The position numbers and the translations under genes are program-made. A stretch of 64,000 nt of DNA, taken from assembly GCA_016802295.1 (NCBI GenBank), contig JAESIW010000162.1:1281346-1345345 (forward strand). Reading direction: 5' to 3'. A model generated the notes under the pieces. The model ran no database searches. It saw nothing but the letters and a program-made list of their open reading frames with translations, and was not told where the DNA came from. Origin of the DNA: Brachionus rotundiformis. Lineage: Eukaryota > Rotifera > Eurotatoria > Ploima > Brachionidae. Positions 1-12,530 of the stretch are shown in pieces; within the stretch, counting starts at the first letter, position 1, and every line of letters begins with the position of its first letter.

Positions 1-433
1 TATTTTATAATTTTTTATCATTATTTCAATAAATTAAATTGGCTTTAGACATCTAAATATTTATTAAAATTATCTTAAAAATAGATAGGTCTTGCATCAA
101 TGGATCGGTTTGTTCGATTCTAATAAGTAATTTTTAATAAATAAAAATAAAATATTCAAAAAAATATACAAATTCTTTATTAGAAGATCAAAATTTTTTT
201 TTGTAAATTTAGAGTAGTTAATTTTCAAATTATAGAAAAAAAAAAGAAAATAATCAAGACAAATATACTTTTCAAATTAAAAAAAATATACTCATATATT
301 AAAATTCAAAGCATACATTTTATAAATGCAATTATACGAATGGACAAGTGCTAATTACTAATTATTAAATGTTTTTAAATTCAAAATAAAGAGTTAAAAT
401 TATAGACAGGGTAAAATTTGGTTAAAATTCGAT
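1..433. other. AT-rich intergenic region
   Basis: Very AT-rich sequence downstream of the Spt16 stop codon on the minus strand. It should hold the Spt16 3' UTR and polyadenylation signals, but AATAAA-like strings are too common here to pick one. I see no gene or structured element. Confidence 0.6.
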
Positions 434-3400
434 TTATTTTCTGGGCTTTTTGGCGCTCGATGTCGACTTTGAGCTTGGCATGGGCTTTTTGCGCTTTTTG
501 TTGTCGCGGTCACTGTGATCGCTGTCCACTTCGAGGTCAGCACGCCTGGCCTCCTCCTCGAGCTCGGACCAGCTCTTGCCACTGTCTGATTCCGAGCCAG
601 ATCCACTGCCACTCTCGGACTCGGACTCTGAATCACCACTCTCACTATACTCTGACTCTGACTCTGACTCGCTCTCATCCTCACTCCCGCTTGGATCATA
701 GGCGTCATCCTCTTCATCAGAAATGTCATCGTCCACCTCTTTGTCCTCTTCATCGCTTTCTGGCTCCAGGAAGCTCCATCCGCCTTGCTCAAAAAAGCCC
801 TCCGGATCATCCGTAATTGTCTTCATAATCTTGGGCCAGTTGAAACTCTGTAGACCCTCTGTGTACTTGATGTCACATGAGTTTAGCCATTCTTTGATTT
901 GGTCAAGTTGATTCATTGGTATGGATGTGATCATGACCACTTTTTTGTTGTAATCCTTGAATATGAAGACCATGTCAAAGTTTTTCAGATGAAAGCTCAC
1001 ACGCTCAAAGTGCACCAGCTCAATTTGGTCAAGTGTGAGAATGAATGGTGGCTGTTCGGTGACGTTTATCAGACATGAAGTGGTCGGCTGTAGAAGCACC
1101 ATGCTTCGATTGGGTGTGCCATTGAAGCCTAGGTCTCTGAATGGTTTTTCGAATTGAATCTGGTGATTGGTAAGACCTTCGACTTTTTCGATAAAAGATT
1201 TAAATGCCATGTTGAGCTTTTTTCTCATTTCTCTTTCGGACTGTTCGGCAATCAGATCATCTCGGTCACCGCCTTTGGTGTGCTTGCCCAAGTCGGTAAT
1301 GACCTCGCCGACCTCGGTGTAAAATTGGATGTCAATTATTTTCTTTTTGCCATACATGATGGCGTGTTTTAGGTGAAAATGTACCATTATTATGATCTCA
1401 TGGTCGCATGGCTGAAATATGGCATGCTTAATGTTGTTGTAGAGGACTTCGACTTTTTCGCCGCGTAGCGAAGTGTACAAAAATCCATTGGAATGAGCCT
1501 CTAGAGTGCCAGGAGTTCTTTTTTGAGTGGCACTTGGTCTAATGTACAAGTCCTTGAGCTTTGGATTGTTTTTGTTATGGGACAGAATGAGATTGTCTTG
1601 TTTTACCATGCCTTCTTTTTCTTTTTCTTCGTGTTCTTTTTCCTTGAACTCTTTCTGCATGTCCTTGATGTACTTGAACGAGAGGCCCAAGTTGGTCGAT
1701 GGTGCAGATATTTCGCCAGCCTCTTTGATGTTGGTAGCGCGGTAGGTTATCTCTTTTATGTACACACAGTCCTGATTTGGATAGGTGCCCTCGGATGGCG
1801 CCGTAGATGGCTTGTTTATGGTCACACCGGGATGGAAGAAATTCAAACGCAAGTAGGTGAAGTCGCCCTCTACAGACGAGCTCAAATTTTTCAATGTGGA
1901 TATGTGAAATGGTGTTGGAGAGCCAAATATTGGCAATATAATTGTCTCGTGGCCTTTGTCCACATATATTTTGAGTTCTTGTATTTCGGTTTGTCTGTAG
2001 GGCAGCTGAGAGGCGTTACGGTATGCCGTAATTGCCTTGCGTACCTTTTCCTTGGTTGCTGGTCCTTTTTGAGAGAGGAGGCGCTCGCGAGCCTCCTCGT
2101 TCACACGCTTGGCAAGCTCGCGTTGATGTTCGCGTCTTGCGTGCTCTTGATTGGTGTCCGATCTGGTCTTGGACTGCAAAACTGCGCCACGAGTTGTCCT
2201 CGACAATAGGTCGCCAGAGTCGCCGCCTTTTTTGCCACTAGACGCCTTTTCTTCCTCGCTTTCCTCATCGCCTTCTTCATCCTTGATAAATATTCCCACG
2301 TTTTCCATCTTCTTTTTCGATTGGGTGAACACAGTGGCCGGCTCGTCCTTATTTACTTGGACAGTGTCGCCAATAAACAAAGCGTACTTTTTGCCCTGGT
2401 CCTCTTTGGCGTCTGAATTCTCCAAATCTGATAGACCAATGCTCACTTGAAAGGTCATGCCAGTCTTGGCAGTGTTTACACTTTTGTTTGATATCAGAAA
2501 ATTTGCCTCGCGGAACTCAATGCCTATCAAGAAGCCAAAATTGGGTGTCAGCTTGTCCACAAGATCGGGCCGCTCTGTTTGGCACTTTTGCTTTATTTTC
2601 TCATACAAATCACTTAATTTGACACCATCTCTCAGCAAGTCAATGAGAGTCTCCTCAAGAGTCAGCAAGTATTTGTAGTTGGTTTGCATTTGTTCGCCTG
2701 GGTCCACCATCAATGTCCGCACAATGTTCGAACAGTAGTTTTTGTATCTGAAGCCAAGGGCACAAATGATTGTTCCGAAATGCAGGTTGTTCTTGTCACT
2801 TGAGGCACTGAATTTTAAACTGTAGTTACCACCACTCTGAATGATCGCTGGATAGCAAATTTCAACAAGCTGCTTGTCACTGTTGGTCACATATCGTGAG
2901 TCATTAATTGCTTGCTCGACACCTTCGCTCAGCTTGGCATGCTTTACTTTTTTCTCTCCATCTATAATGTTTATTATCTGGTCCTTCAGGTACTTGCTGA
3001 ATATTTTGTTTGTTATTTCGGAGGCTTTTTTAACATGGTTAAGCTCGAGCTCGTCTTTTATTGCGAGTATGTTCGAGACGAGCGCGCTAGCGTCGGTCTT
3101 ATCAAAGCCAGCTTGGTCAAGTGTCTTGTTCCAGTCTTTGAAAAAATCACCGTCAAACTTCTCTTTGGGAAAGACGCCGATTTTTTTACCCTTAAAAATA
3201 ATAACCATATTATTTTAGTTTAAAGCATTTATTTGGTAAAAAAATGTGACCAATTAATTAAAAAACAATTAAAAAAATTCTATTTTACTTGATGGCTTTT
3301 TTTGATGAGTTCAATGGCTTCGCTGAGGAAACTTTTATCTGCATCGTTTTTTTCGCGAGTAATAAATTTAAACCTTGGCAAATGGTCATTTTCTTTGCCA

Positions 3401-3772
3401 CTTTCAATCTTGGCAAATAATTTATTATCAAAATTAAGCTATTAAAATAAAGCTAGCTTACTTGCTTGAAAAATTGGATTTTTTTCGGACTGGCAATGAA
3501 GACTACCATTTTTTCGAGGAACAGAATGGCGGTGTCTGTGATCTCGACTCCAAATAGCCACTGCTGAATAGCCGTGGTCTTGTAGTAAGAACTGTCACTG
3601 TCGGTGCCTGTTACCACACAGACAGCGTCCACTTTTTCATTATCATTTTTTGTGTTCTACAAAAATTTGATTAATGTCTACCAAGTAACTAAATTGGCGC
3701 TGGACTTACTTGCCAATAGTTGTAAAACCGCTTGATGCGCTTATTGAAGGTTTCCTTATCCAAATCTGGCAT
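434..3772 (-). CDS. SUPT16H: FACT complex subunit Spt16 (4 exons, 1054 aa)
   Basis: Large subunit of the FACT histone chaperone, which with SSRP1/Pob3 disassembles and rebuilds nucleosomes during transcription and replication. Exons on the minus strand are 3772-3710, 3656-3462, 3438-3289 and 3190-434, giving 1054 residues, close to the animal length of about 1047. The first 136 residues come from three small exons and match the Spt16 N-lobe (TAIQQWLFGVEITDT, then ITREKND). The long last exon carries the peptidase-like fold (SGGNYSLKFSASSDKN), the middle domain (NNIKHAIFQPCDHEII, FFEQGGWSFLEPE) and a C-terminal acidic Ser/Glu tail ending in a basic KKRKK stretch. Introns are 53, 23 and 98 nt, all phase 0. 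The start is the first in-frame ATG, in MPDLDKETF. The acidic tail is encoded by a near-repeat of GACTCT units at about 600-680. Confidence 0.97.
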
Positions 3773-6100
3773 TTTAAGGATTTTTTATCTGTAATTTTTA
3801 GTTTAAGATTTATTTATATATAAATTTAAAACTTTAAGATCAAATTTGGTAGGATTTGATTTTTAATGCAAAATTTATTAATGTGGAATACTTGCATTGG
3901 ATTTTGGTAAATGCATAAGTAACTAAAAATTGCAAAATTAGTCTCTCAGTTTTACTTGCATGCAAATTGTGTAATTTGACAAAATAATGTAGAAAAAGAT
4001 TTTAATTTTAAATTTTAAAGTCTATTAACTATTAATCTGTGCATTAATTACACGTGTTGAGATCTAGTTTTTTATTTCAGACCAGACATGAAAAATATTG
4101 AATTTTAAATTTTTAACACAATTTTATCAAAAATTAACAATTAAATTTATTTATTGAAATTTAATATTAAAATAATTTACTCGCTGGTTGACACTTCATT
4201 TATTTAGATCTTAATTAATTAAATTTATTCTAAAAATATTAAAATAAAGTCAAGTTTGGTAACAAATTTATATAAATTTGATAAAATGTTTTAAATTGAA
4301 TTATAATTTTTGATAACAAAACTAATTATTAATCTTGAAAAGAAAAATTTACATTCTTCGAAAAAATAGTAAGCTCTTTTTCGACTTTTCCCAAGTCTTT
4401 AGTCATTTTTTTTACTCGCTTTATTATTTAAGATAGTTTTATCTAAACATACTCCCCAAAGTTTAATTTAAGATCAGTTTATTTATCTCAAGTCTTTTCA
4501 AGAATTCATATTTTCCAAATTGCTGAAAATTCTGAATCAAGTAGAAAAAGTTTGAGAATATTTGGAATTTTCTTCTCACTCATGATTATCTCTTTACTTT
4601 TATGCAAATTAAGCCTCATAAATTACCAGAATGGTGGTCATGAATATTCTATACATCATCGCCATATTTTTCAAAGCCTTTAAATTCTAAAAATCAGGTA
4701 AGCATCTGTGCAGCAATGGGATCACATAAGAATATTAGGAATAGACTTGCAAAGACTAGGACCGGTAAGGAATCGAACCAACTTCATTTAGAAAAAAAAC
4801 TAAATCTGTTCAACATTAAGGTCATTTCCAGAATAGCTGAAATGCCTAAATAATTTCCACACTGAAAGTTTTGGAATAGATTGACAAAAGCTTAAGGCGA
4901 CTAGAACATTTACTTAGAATGAAAGGAACACTTACACCAAATAAAGCCCTTCGATGAAAAGCTCAAAGGCGACATAAGGTAGGATGACCAGCACTAACAT
5001 CAACAATCACGAAAGAGTTTACCAAAATAAAGATGATATGAGGTGAAGCAAGATTAAAGGCAAAGGATCGAATTAATAAAAATGGACACCATGGCAAACT
5101 AAACTCAAAAATAAGCTATCATGCTCAAAAAAAGATTTTCAAGATTGTTTCAATAATTTATTTGATTAATTCGCTGCAAATCATTTTGAATATTATTGTC
5201 CATGTTTCTTGGTACCATGTCTGCAGTACGCTGCTTTTTTGGATATTTAAATTTAAAGAACAAGTAAAGGACCAGCTTAAAACAAAAGCAATATCCTTTT
5301 GGAGCTAAAGATTATAAAGAAAATTAGGATCTTGTCACCTGACCGGACAAATAATTTAATTAAGACAAGTCATTTTGAAATTCATTAATTACTTAAAGTA
5401 ATTAAAATTTTTACAACTTTATTTTTGAACGGATTAAACCTTATTATTAATAAATTATAAATTAATAAATCATCATTTAAAAAGATTACTTCAAAAAGTC
5501 TTAAACTCTCAATTGGCTTAGTATTTAAGATTATTTTTAGTTTAAATATTTAAAGTAATGTAATCAAAGTGTCAAAACACAATTGAAAAAATTGTTGGAC
5601 AATTTACCAATTAAATTGTTCAGGCAATTGACATAGTCCGCTCTAGTGATAAGACCCTGTATTTAGATTGACTAATTTTAACTAAAAAATTAATTATAAC
5701 TAGAAATAAATACTTTAATAAAAAATTATTCTATTTTAATAAAAAAGATCAAAAGACAAAGACTTTAAATTAAAGATAAATGACCGAATTGCCAATATAA
5801 AGCCTGCTACGGTTATTAAAAAGTGTTGTATATAAATCGATTATTCAAACAACAAAACATGATATTATTTTAAATTTTATATTAAAACAATCATAGAATT
5901 TAACAATATATTAAAATTTTGTAGAATTTTTTCTTCTGATTTAAAAAAAATAAATTTTTAAATCTATTTAAATTAATAATAAGATTTTAGTTAATGAATA
6001 AAATTTTAAATTAAGAAATCTTTTTATCATCACATGACAAGGGACTATTTTAAAATAGCTCTACTTAGAACTAGAAAAGTTTTTTAAAAAATTTTTCATA
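3773..6100. other. Intergenic region without a recognised gene
   Basis: About 2.3 kb between divergent Spt16 and the TECPR1-like gene. Most is very AT-rich. A less AT-rich tract at about 4610-5340 has short plus-strand open stretches broken by stops and could be an old element remnant, but I recognise no family. Both flanking promoters should lie at its ends; I cannot define motifs. Confidence 0.5.
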
Positions 6101-9100
6101 ATGAATAGAGCTTATGTGGTATCTAATGACGGTTTAGTTTTTTATGCTGATGCAGATAGCGACTATCTAAATTCGTTGGAGATCAACGAAACAAATGATA
6201 AAATAAAAATAAAACGACTGAGCAGTAGTCCTTGGTGTTTGTGGGCCATATCAGCCAATTTAAATCTCTATCTATTTGTTTATATGCTCGATGCACCTTA
6301 TGAGCATCAAGAAATTACTTATGAAAACCAAGTTTATTTCTATCTTAAAATAAAAATTCCTTAATTTAATATAAAATTTTCCCAGAGGCGATACAATATT
6401 CTAAATCCTAGTTCTTATACAGAAAAACTTCTACCAACAGATCGTCCAGGTTTTAGTTCACAAGAAGGCGATTTAAGTTTGCCCAAAGACAAATTTCAGC
6501 TTCCTACCAAGAATTGGAACTGGAAAAATGAATGGTCATATGAAAAAAATTCCTCTGATGTAAATAATTATGTAAAAAATATATATTAATTTAAAATAAA
6601 AGGGATGGGAGTATGCGATTGATTTTCCTTCAACATATCATCCAAGTCCATCTGTTTATTCGTTTGTCAGAAGGCGCAAATGGACTCGAAACCGGATTTT
6701 TGTCACATATAACCAATTTATTAGAGTAAAAATAAATTTCGAAAATTATCTAAAATAATAAAAATTTAAGATTGAAAATCCAACTCCCTCTGAATGCATA
6801 ATAGACGTGTCCATCGGTGGATGGGTCATTCCTTTTGTTGATAAAGGTTTTCTAAGCGTTTGGATAATTTCAAGCAAGGGCAGGCTTTATTTTAGAAAAA
6901 ATGTCTCCCACTCAAGCATGGAAGGTGATTCTTGGTTGAACATAAAATTGCCACACAATTTTGAAGCTTTTAGCTGTTCTTGTTCAGCCAATGGAAGCCT
7001 GTGGGTAATAGACGACCAAGGAGAGGCACTGTTGAGAACTGGTATCTGCAGAGAGACTCCTTATGGTACTGGCTGGAGTAGTATTGCGCCACCGACTGAT
7101 GTTGTCGGTATTAAAGAGGTCTCAGCTGGATTGAACTCTGTTTGGTGCATTGATAACCATGGAAAGATATTTTATAGATCGGGAGTATCAATTCGAAAAC
7201 CTCAAGGTGACAAGTGGGTTTTTATTCCGTCATTTATGTCAAATATTTCTTGCTCATTACAAGACCAGGTATTTTATTAATTATTTTCCTAATTTTACAT
7301 TCAAATAAATAAAATGTATAATTTTTGGGAAATTTTTTTTTTCCAAAGATCAAACTATCAATACCAAATTCCTATAAATAAAAACATTTTAAAAATAATT
7401 TAATTAAATGATCAAAACCATATAGAATTGGTATAATAGATATTAAATATTTAATTTTATCTAAATTTAACTAAAAATGATACATTTTATCATAGAACAC
7501 GATATAAAAATAAAAAACAAGATTATTTGTTTATTTAAAAATTAAATTTTTTATGAAGATATTTGCAGTAAACTTAATTGAGAATAAAATATTTTTCCGA
7601 GATGGAATTGACCAAGAAAACCTGAGCGGCATAGCATGGAAAGAAATAAAGCTAAGCTACCGAATATTGAACCACTATGAGTCACAGCCAAAAACAAGAA
7701 CAAGCTCTGTTCAAAGTTCACTTAGCGTGGTCCAAAGTCCTAGTCCAATTTTACAGGACACTTTACCTGACCAAAACAGTTCTGATAAAGCAGCTTTCAT
7801 CGAAAATTCAATATACGAAGAGGAATCAATCTATGACATTGATCCTGGTCACAATAAAATCAACCAAAAACCAAGCGACCAGTCCGAGGAACAGATTGAT
7901 CTAAACAACTTCCAAATACCAAATAGTGTTAGCGAATTAAGTAAACAAGTAGAGGAAGCTAACGAGCAATTGGAAAAATATATTGATGAATTGATAAAAA
8001 AAAATGAAATTGAAGATATATCAAGAGAAGACAAATCACGTAGTCAGTCAATTGTTTCCTTACAGACAAAAGATAACTCTTCCGAAGAATTGAGTTCTAC
8101 TGTTTCAACCGAGTCGTTGATAAGTAGCCAAATAGTCAGCATAGATTACCATTTTGTCTGTATCAACAGTTTTAGTTTGCAAAAAATTCCAACAAAATGG
8201 TATCATTTGGAACCGGCTTCAAACAATAAGCCATTGGAGATAAGCTCTAAATGGAGAGATCATATTTTTAATGAGTTGGTTAAAAGAAACTTGAGAGAGT
8301 TTGTAACAATTGACAAAATATCTGTACCATATGCAAATGATACTAGCTGGTCTCGCACTGATCTGGTTCAAATGCTTTATCGAAATAAGCTTGTGCCTTG
8401 TATATTAGAGATTATACATAGTGAAAATTTACCAAATAAGATTCTGGTTATTACTATTAAGCAAAAATCTAAAATTATTTGGAAAAAAGAGATAAATTTT
8501 TCCAATATTTTATTAATAAAGCCATATATGATCGAGTCTAAGCGTTCAGCTCTTTCGTTTGCCATTTATCTAAATGATAAAGAATTCAGCTCGTTTATTT
8601 TTGTGGCATCTTCAAAAAATCAATTAAACAATTGGTTAAATCAAATTTCAATTTATTGTAGTAAAATACATTTTTGTAATTCTTTATCTAATGCATTAAG
8701 TCTGGTCACCATTGATGGTTACTCTTATTTTTTATTTTTGAACAACATTTTTAAGCCCATCTATCTAAATCAAATAGATGGTCATTTTAAACAAATTGAA
8801 AAGCATTCTAGTGGTGTTACATTTGGTTGTGGAGAAAATGGAAAGCTTTGGATCCTGAACATACAAAATAACCAAGCATTGGATAGTTATAAAGGTAATA
8901 TTTTAATCTAAATTACAAGCTACTTTAATAAATTAAGATTGAAAAGAAAATTAAAATATTTTAAAAAAATTTGTTTTTATGATTTTATTATTTCTGGCAA
9001 ACAAATTTAAGTACCATCAAGTTAAAATATGTACGAGGAAACCATTAAAATATATAAGACAAAAGTAATTTACAGATTTGTATTTTTCCAAAGGACCCAA

Positions 9101-10094
9101 TTCTCAAACAGATGAGTTGGAAATATATACTTTTGAAAATCAACGATGGAATATCATTACAGGGGTACTTGGATCCAAAATGGGCTTCACTAAGGTAAGA
9201 CTTCCAACTGACCGATATCACTGGTCAGATGAAACAGGAAAAATTCAAAGAAGAAAAGAAAAATGTCACTTGCCATCACCGATGTTCGAATGGATATCTA
9301 ATTGGCAAATAGATTATTCCTTACAACCAGGAGTTGACAAAGACGGTTGGCAATATGCCGTAGACTTTCCTGCATCATACCACGCTGTGTGTAATCAATT
9401 GACTCATTTTGTTAGACGACGCAGATGGGTCAGAAAATGCAGAGTAATAAGCAAAGGTCTATGGAAAGAGATAAACCAATTTCACAAACTTAAGTGTATT
9501 TCTTTAGATCAAGAAATGAATTCTAAAAAAAATCTCCTTGCCAAAAATGAAATTCTACTATGGGCCACAGATTCATTTGGATGCGTTCTTTCTGCACTAA
9601 TTGATAGTTCTGATCCATCAATTTTAAAATGGAAATATGTTAATAGCGAAAGTCAATCATTTAGCTATGTGAGCATTGGTCCTGATCTAAAAATTTGGTC
9701 AATTGATATGGATGGTAATGTTTATTATCGAGTAGGTGTTTGTAGAGAAAATAACTTCTGTGGAACAAGTTGGAACAAAATTAATTTTGACGAAAAAGAA
9801 AGTAATATTGAAAAATTTGAGCAAGTCAGTGTTGGTAAATATTGTGTGTGGATAATTAGTAGAAAGAAGGAAATTTATATAAGGGAGAATATAACCAAAT
9901 CATTTCCAGAAGGTACCAATTGGCTGAAAATCGACTCTAACTTTAAATATGTGACCGTAAATGCACAAAATCAGGTTTATGCCATTACTAGCGAAACTGC
10001 AGCTAAACCGAATATCTTGATGATGCGAAAAAATATAACTAGCTCAAATTTAAAAGGGACCTCTTGGGAACAAGTGATTCCGGTAATTATTTAA
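6101..10094 (+). CDS. TECPR1: TECPR1-like tectonin beta-propeller / DysF protein (6 exons, about 1130 aa)
   Basis: Orthologue-like to tectonin beta-propeller repeat protein 1, an autophagy and lysosome-damage factor with two DysF regions, two TECPR propellers and a PH-like domain. Exons are 6101-6331, 6386-6571 (alternative end 6559), 6603-6725, 6771-7268, 7559-8894 and 9076-10094, totalling 1130 residues against about 1165 in human. DysF signatures occur twice: YENQRRYN then GWEYAIDFPSTY and VRRRKW in exons 1-3; FENQRWN then GWQYAVDFPASYH and VRRRRWVRKC in exon 6. TECPR repeats of the type W-x-I-D-x-G-x-I-x-Y-R-x-G-V flank these (exon 4 and the end of exon 6). Exon 5 begins with the last repeat of propeller 1, then a Ser/Glu-rich linker and a PH-like stretch. 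Introns are 54, 31 or 43, 45, 290 and 181 nt. A further 3' exon past CCG/GTAATT cannot be excluded. Confidence 0.92.
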
Positions 10095-10223
10095 TTTAAA
10101 TTAAATTAATATTCAAAAATTTAAAAATATTTCTTTTAAAGATCAATTGTAAAATGATTTCGAATAAAGGGCTTACGATATAATTTTTTATTTCTAATAA
10201 ATAATTTTTCATAGATCATTTTA

Positions 10224-11988
10224 TTATTCTTTTGAAGCGAATCTAATCCATCTTGCGCGTCCACGTTTCCACAATCCAATAACTGCCATATTGTCGATGA
10301 ACAGCTTCTTGTTTCGTGGGTACCTATTCTTGAATAGGAATGGTATGAGCGATGCGGCTGCCTCGTTGAAAAGTATGGCTTCTGTCGGGGCTGGAAGTGA
10401 AATCTCCTGTTCCGACTTCCTATGAATAGCCCCAAGACCATACTCCGATGCATCTGTATACCAGATGTCGGGATTATCCTTATAACCTATCCTAAAGTTG
10501 AATCTAGATACCTTAAGGATTATATCGATGAGCGTCGGGTGATTGGTGTCATCTTAAGGAAAGTATTTACTATCGGCCCTACTCTTCCGGCAAAAGAAAG
10601 ATAGTAGTTTAAGTAACCCTGACTCTTTGAAGCATTTTACCCTTTGGGTCTGAGGTGAGTAAAGCTTCAGACATGGACCTTACAAATTTGTCTGCCTCGG
10701 GAACTCTACTTATTCCTAAACCGTCCCAATCTGTCCCAAGGAACCTAATTCGTTTGACCGGATTTAAGACGGACTTTTTTGAATTTATAACCCAGCCTGC
10801 TCTTTTTAGTTTTGCCCTTAATTCCGAGATAAAGACTTGGAGCTTGTCCTTATCCTTATGTGCTATTATAAGGTCATCTAAATGACCGTAAGTATATTTA
10901 GTAAAAGACCTAATATACTTGAGCACGCAATTCAACAGCATCTGTTGAATATACGGGGCTATAGAAAGTCCGAAGGGCATACGATCGAATACGTAGAACT
11001 TACCGCCGTACCCGAAAGTTGTGATGAATTTAGACTTCGGGTGGACAGGCACGTTAAAAAAGGCCTGTTTAAAGTCGAGCTTGGCGTACCAAAGGTGTCG
11101 GCGCCATTTAATGTCCGAACACGCCTGGTACACCGATTTTAACGCGAACTTAGGCGGGTCTAGTATTTTGGTGAGGGCCGAGAAGTCGGCTATTGGTCTC
11201 ACCTTAGAGCCGGATCTCTCTACCAGGAAAAAGGTACCACAGTATCGATGCGGTTTAGAGTGTTGCACCTCTTCTATTATGTTAGCTTTAAGGAGGCTCT
11301 GCAACACTTTGTCCCTTAACGGGTCTGACTTTCCTATCTTAGATCGGAAACCCTTAGTTCTAGCTGATCCCTTATTGACCCAGATTCTGAGTCCATCTTT
11401 TAATTTATTAAAAAGGGATCTGGGGACATTGAATTCCTTGGCGAAGGTCCTAACATCTGTTGGAGGAGAAAAGTATAAGTCGGGTTCAATTGCCGGGAGC
11501 TTATCCTCTCTAACTTTAAATTGCTGAAACCTGATGCTGAGGTCGCCGGGAGATTTATCGACGGGCGGAGGATTCCCGTTATTATGGTTTGGCGCATCGG
11601 AGTTTGGAGGCAACCCTGGTTGCTCCAGTGACCCCTGGTTAGTTTCGTTAGTATTATCTAGGGGGTTGACAAGGTCTTCTTCGTAAAGGGGCTCGTCCTC
11701 CTCGAGTTCGCCCCACCCCCCAGATTCGACGAAGAAATATGAGTTGGTTAGATTATCCCAAAAATAATGCCTTGTAATTGGAAGGCCATATTCCCACCTA
11801 TGGATACGCTGGTATCTCGGGGGATCCGGCAGTTCGGGATTATAAATGTTGTTAGTTAATTGCTGCCGTATCCCTGGTGGGAGATTAGAGAGATTATTGA
11901 AATCGGACCCTACTCTTAGAGCTGGGTCCTTTCTTAGGGCGTCCTCGAGATCCTCTTGAAGTAGGCCTCCCTGCCCTTTGGGTGGTGT
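10224..11988 (-). pseudogene. Reverse transcriptase / RNase H (pol-like), frameshifted
   Basis: The frame is open from 11988 to the stop at 10609. Its first 126 codons (acidic linker) lie upstream of any ATG and overlap the end of the gag-like ORF in another frame, suggesting expression by frameshift or reinitiation. RT motifs in order (numbered from the TTG at 11613): VRPIADFSAL (about 138-147), YAKLDFKQAFF with catalytic Asp180, MPFGLSIAP (212-220), HLDD at 244-247 (the active-site pair, with His-Leu instead of the common Tyr-Met/Val), and FLGTDWD. After 10609 homology continues in frame +1 (SFAGRVGPIVNTF) and then in a third frame with the RNase H motifs WYTDAS (near 10450) and FIDN, ending at a stop at 10224. 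At least two frameshifts therefore inactivate the copy. Confidence 0.85.
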
Positions 11989-12496
11989 TTACTACCACTA
12001 CGTTCTCTCGTTGTGGGATGTAATTTGCTACCGCGACTAGGTCCTTTTCCTCAAAGAATTTTAAGGCCTTATCCCAGCCTATTTTATGGACTACGTAATA
12101 GAGGTGTATGCGGTTTCTAACCTTGTTGGCTGCCGAATCTGGGAGTCGATGTAGGAATCGGAAGACGGAGAGATGAGTATCCAGTTCATGGAAATCTCTC
12201 GGCTTGAGGAATTTAGACTCTCTGGAAACGAGAGTGTCCTCCAGTTCCTGTGCCATAGCGGCGTAATTAGGTTCCCCTGAAAAACTTAAGGTACTTACCT
12301 TAGGGTCCGAAGTTTTGGCTCCGTATTCCATTGTTTCGTCTTTGGTGTGCAGGGAGCTCGACTGGGATAATTCCAAGGCTTTAGTACGTTCGGCCAGGAA
12401 CTCGACCTGCTTCTGTACTTGGATCATGGCTTCGGACATGGCTTTGATGGCATCGGTTACTTCGCAATTCTGATTCAGTTGAGGCTGTTGTTCCAT
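11894..12496 (-). CDS. Gag-like ORF of the retroelement (200 aa)
   Basis: A 200-residue ORF starting MEQQPQ. A coiled-coil-prone N-terminus (about residues 12-45) is followed by a helical central part (FHELDTHLSVFRFLHRLP) and an Arg/Gly/Lys-rich C-terminus (PTSRGSRGRPKKG) suited to nucleic-acid binding. There is no CCHC zinc knuckle. Its position directly upstream of, and overlapping, the RT frame supports a gag role; sequence alone does not prove it. It has no internal stop, so this part of the copy is better preserved than pol. Confidence 0.7.
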   Translation of the reverse strand: MEQQPQLNQNCEVTDAIKAMSEAMIQVQKQVEFLAERTKALELSQSSSLHTKDETMEYGAKTSDPKVSTLSFSGEPNYAAMAQELEDTLVSRESKFLKPRDFHELDTHLSVFRFLHRLPDSAANKVRNRIHLYYVVHKIGWDKALKFFEEKDLVAVANYIPQRENVVVVNTTQRAGRPTSRGSRGRPKKGPSSKSRVRFQ

Positions 12497-12530
12497 CCTG
12501 GGTATTTCCGGCGAGGATATTTCTAAAGTA

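Larger units (their letters stand above)
10140..12530 (-). mobile_element. Decayed retroelement (gag-like ORF + RT/RNase H, DIRS-like?)
   Basis: A block clearly richer in G+C than its surroundings, read on the minus strand: gag-like ORF (12496-11894), then an overlapping RT frame (11988-10609), then RNase H remnants (about 10590-10224) in two further frames. No integrase, aspartic protease or tyrosine recombinase is visible, and the homology stops just past the TECPR1-like stop codon, so the element is truncated. I could not find LTRs or terminal repeats. RT motifs (FGLS-x-AP, -DD-, FLG after a KS-x-L-x-P run) look most like DIRS/Ngaro-type or pararetrovirus-like RTs; the class is inference. 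Confidence 0.8.

Noticed and set aside
400..816. Overlapping ORFs on both strands opposite or beside the Spt16 C-terminus
   Set aside because: They are shadows of the repetitive Ser/Glu-coding tail; only the Spt16 frame has homology.
10422..11527. Plus-strand ORFs inside the retroelement
   Set aside because: Antisense shadows of the RT frame; no similarity of their own.
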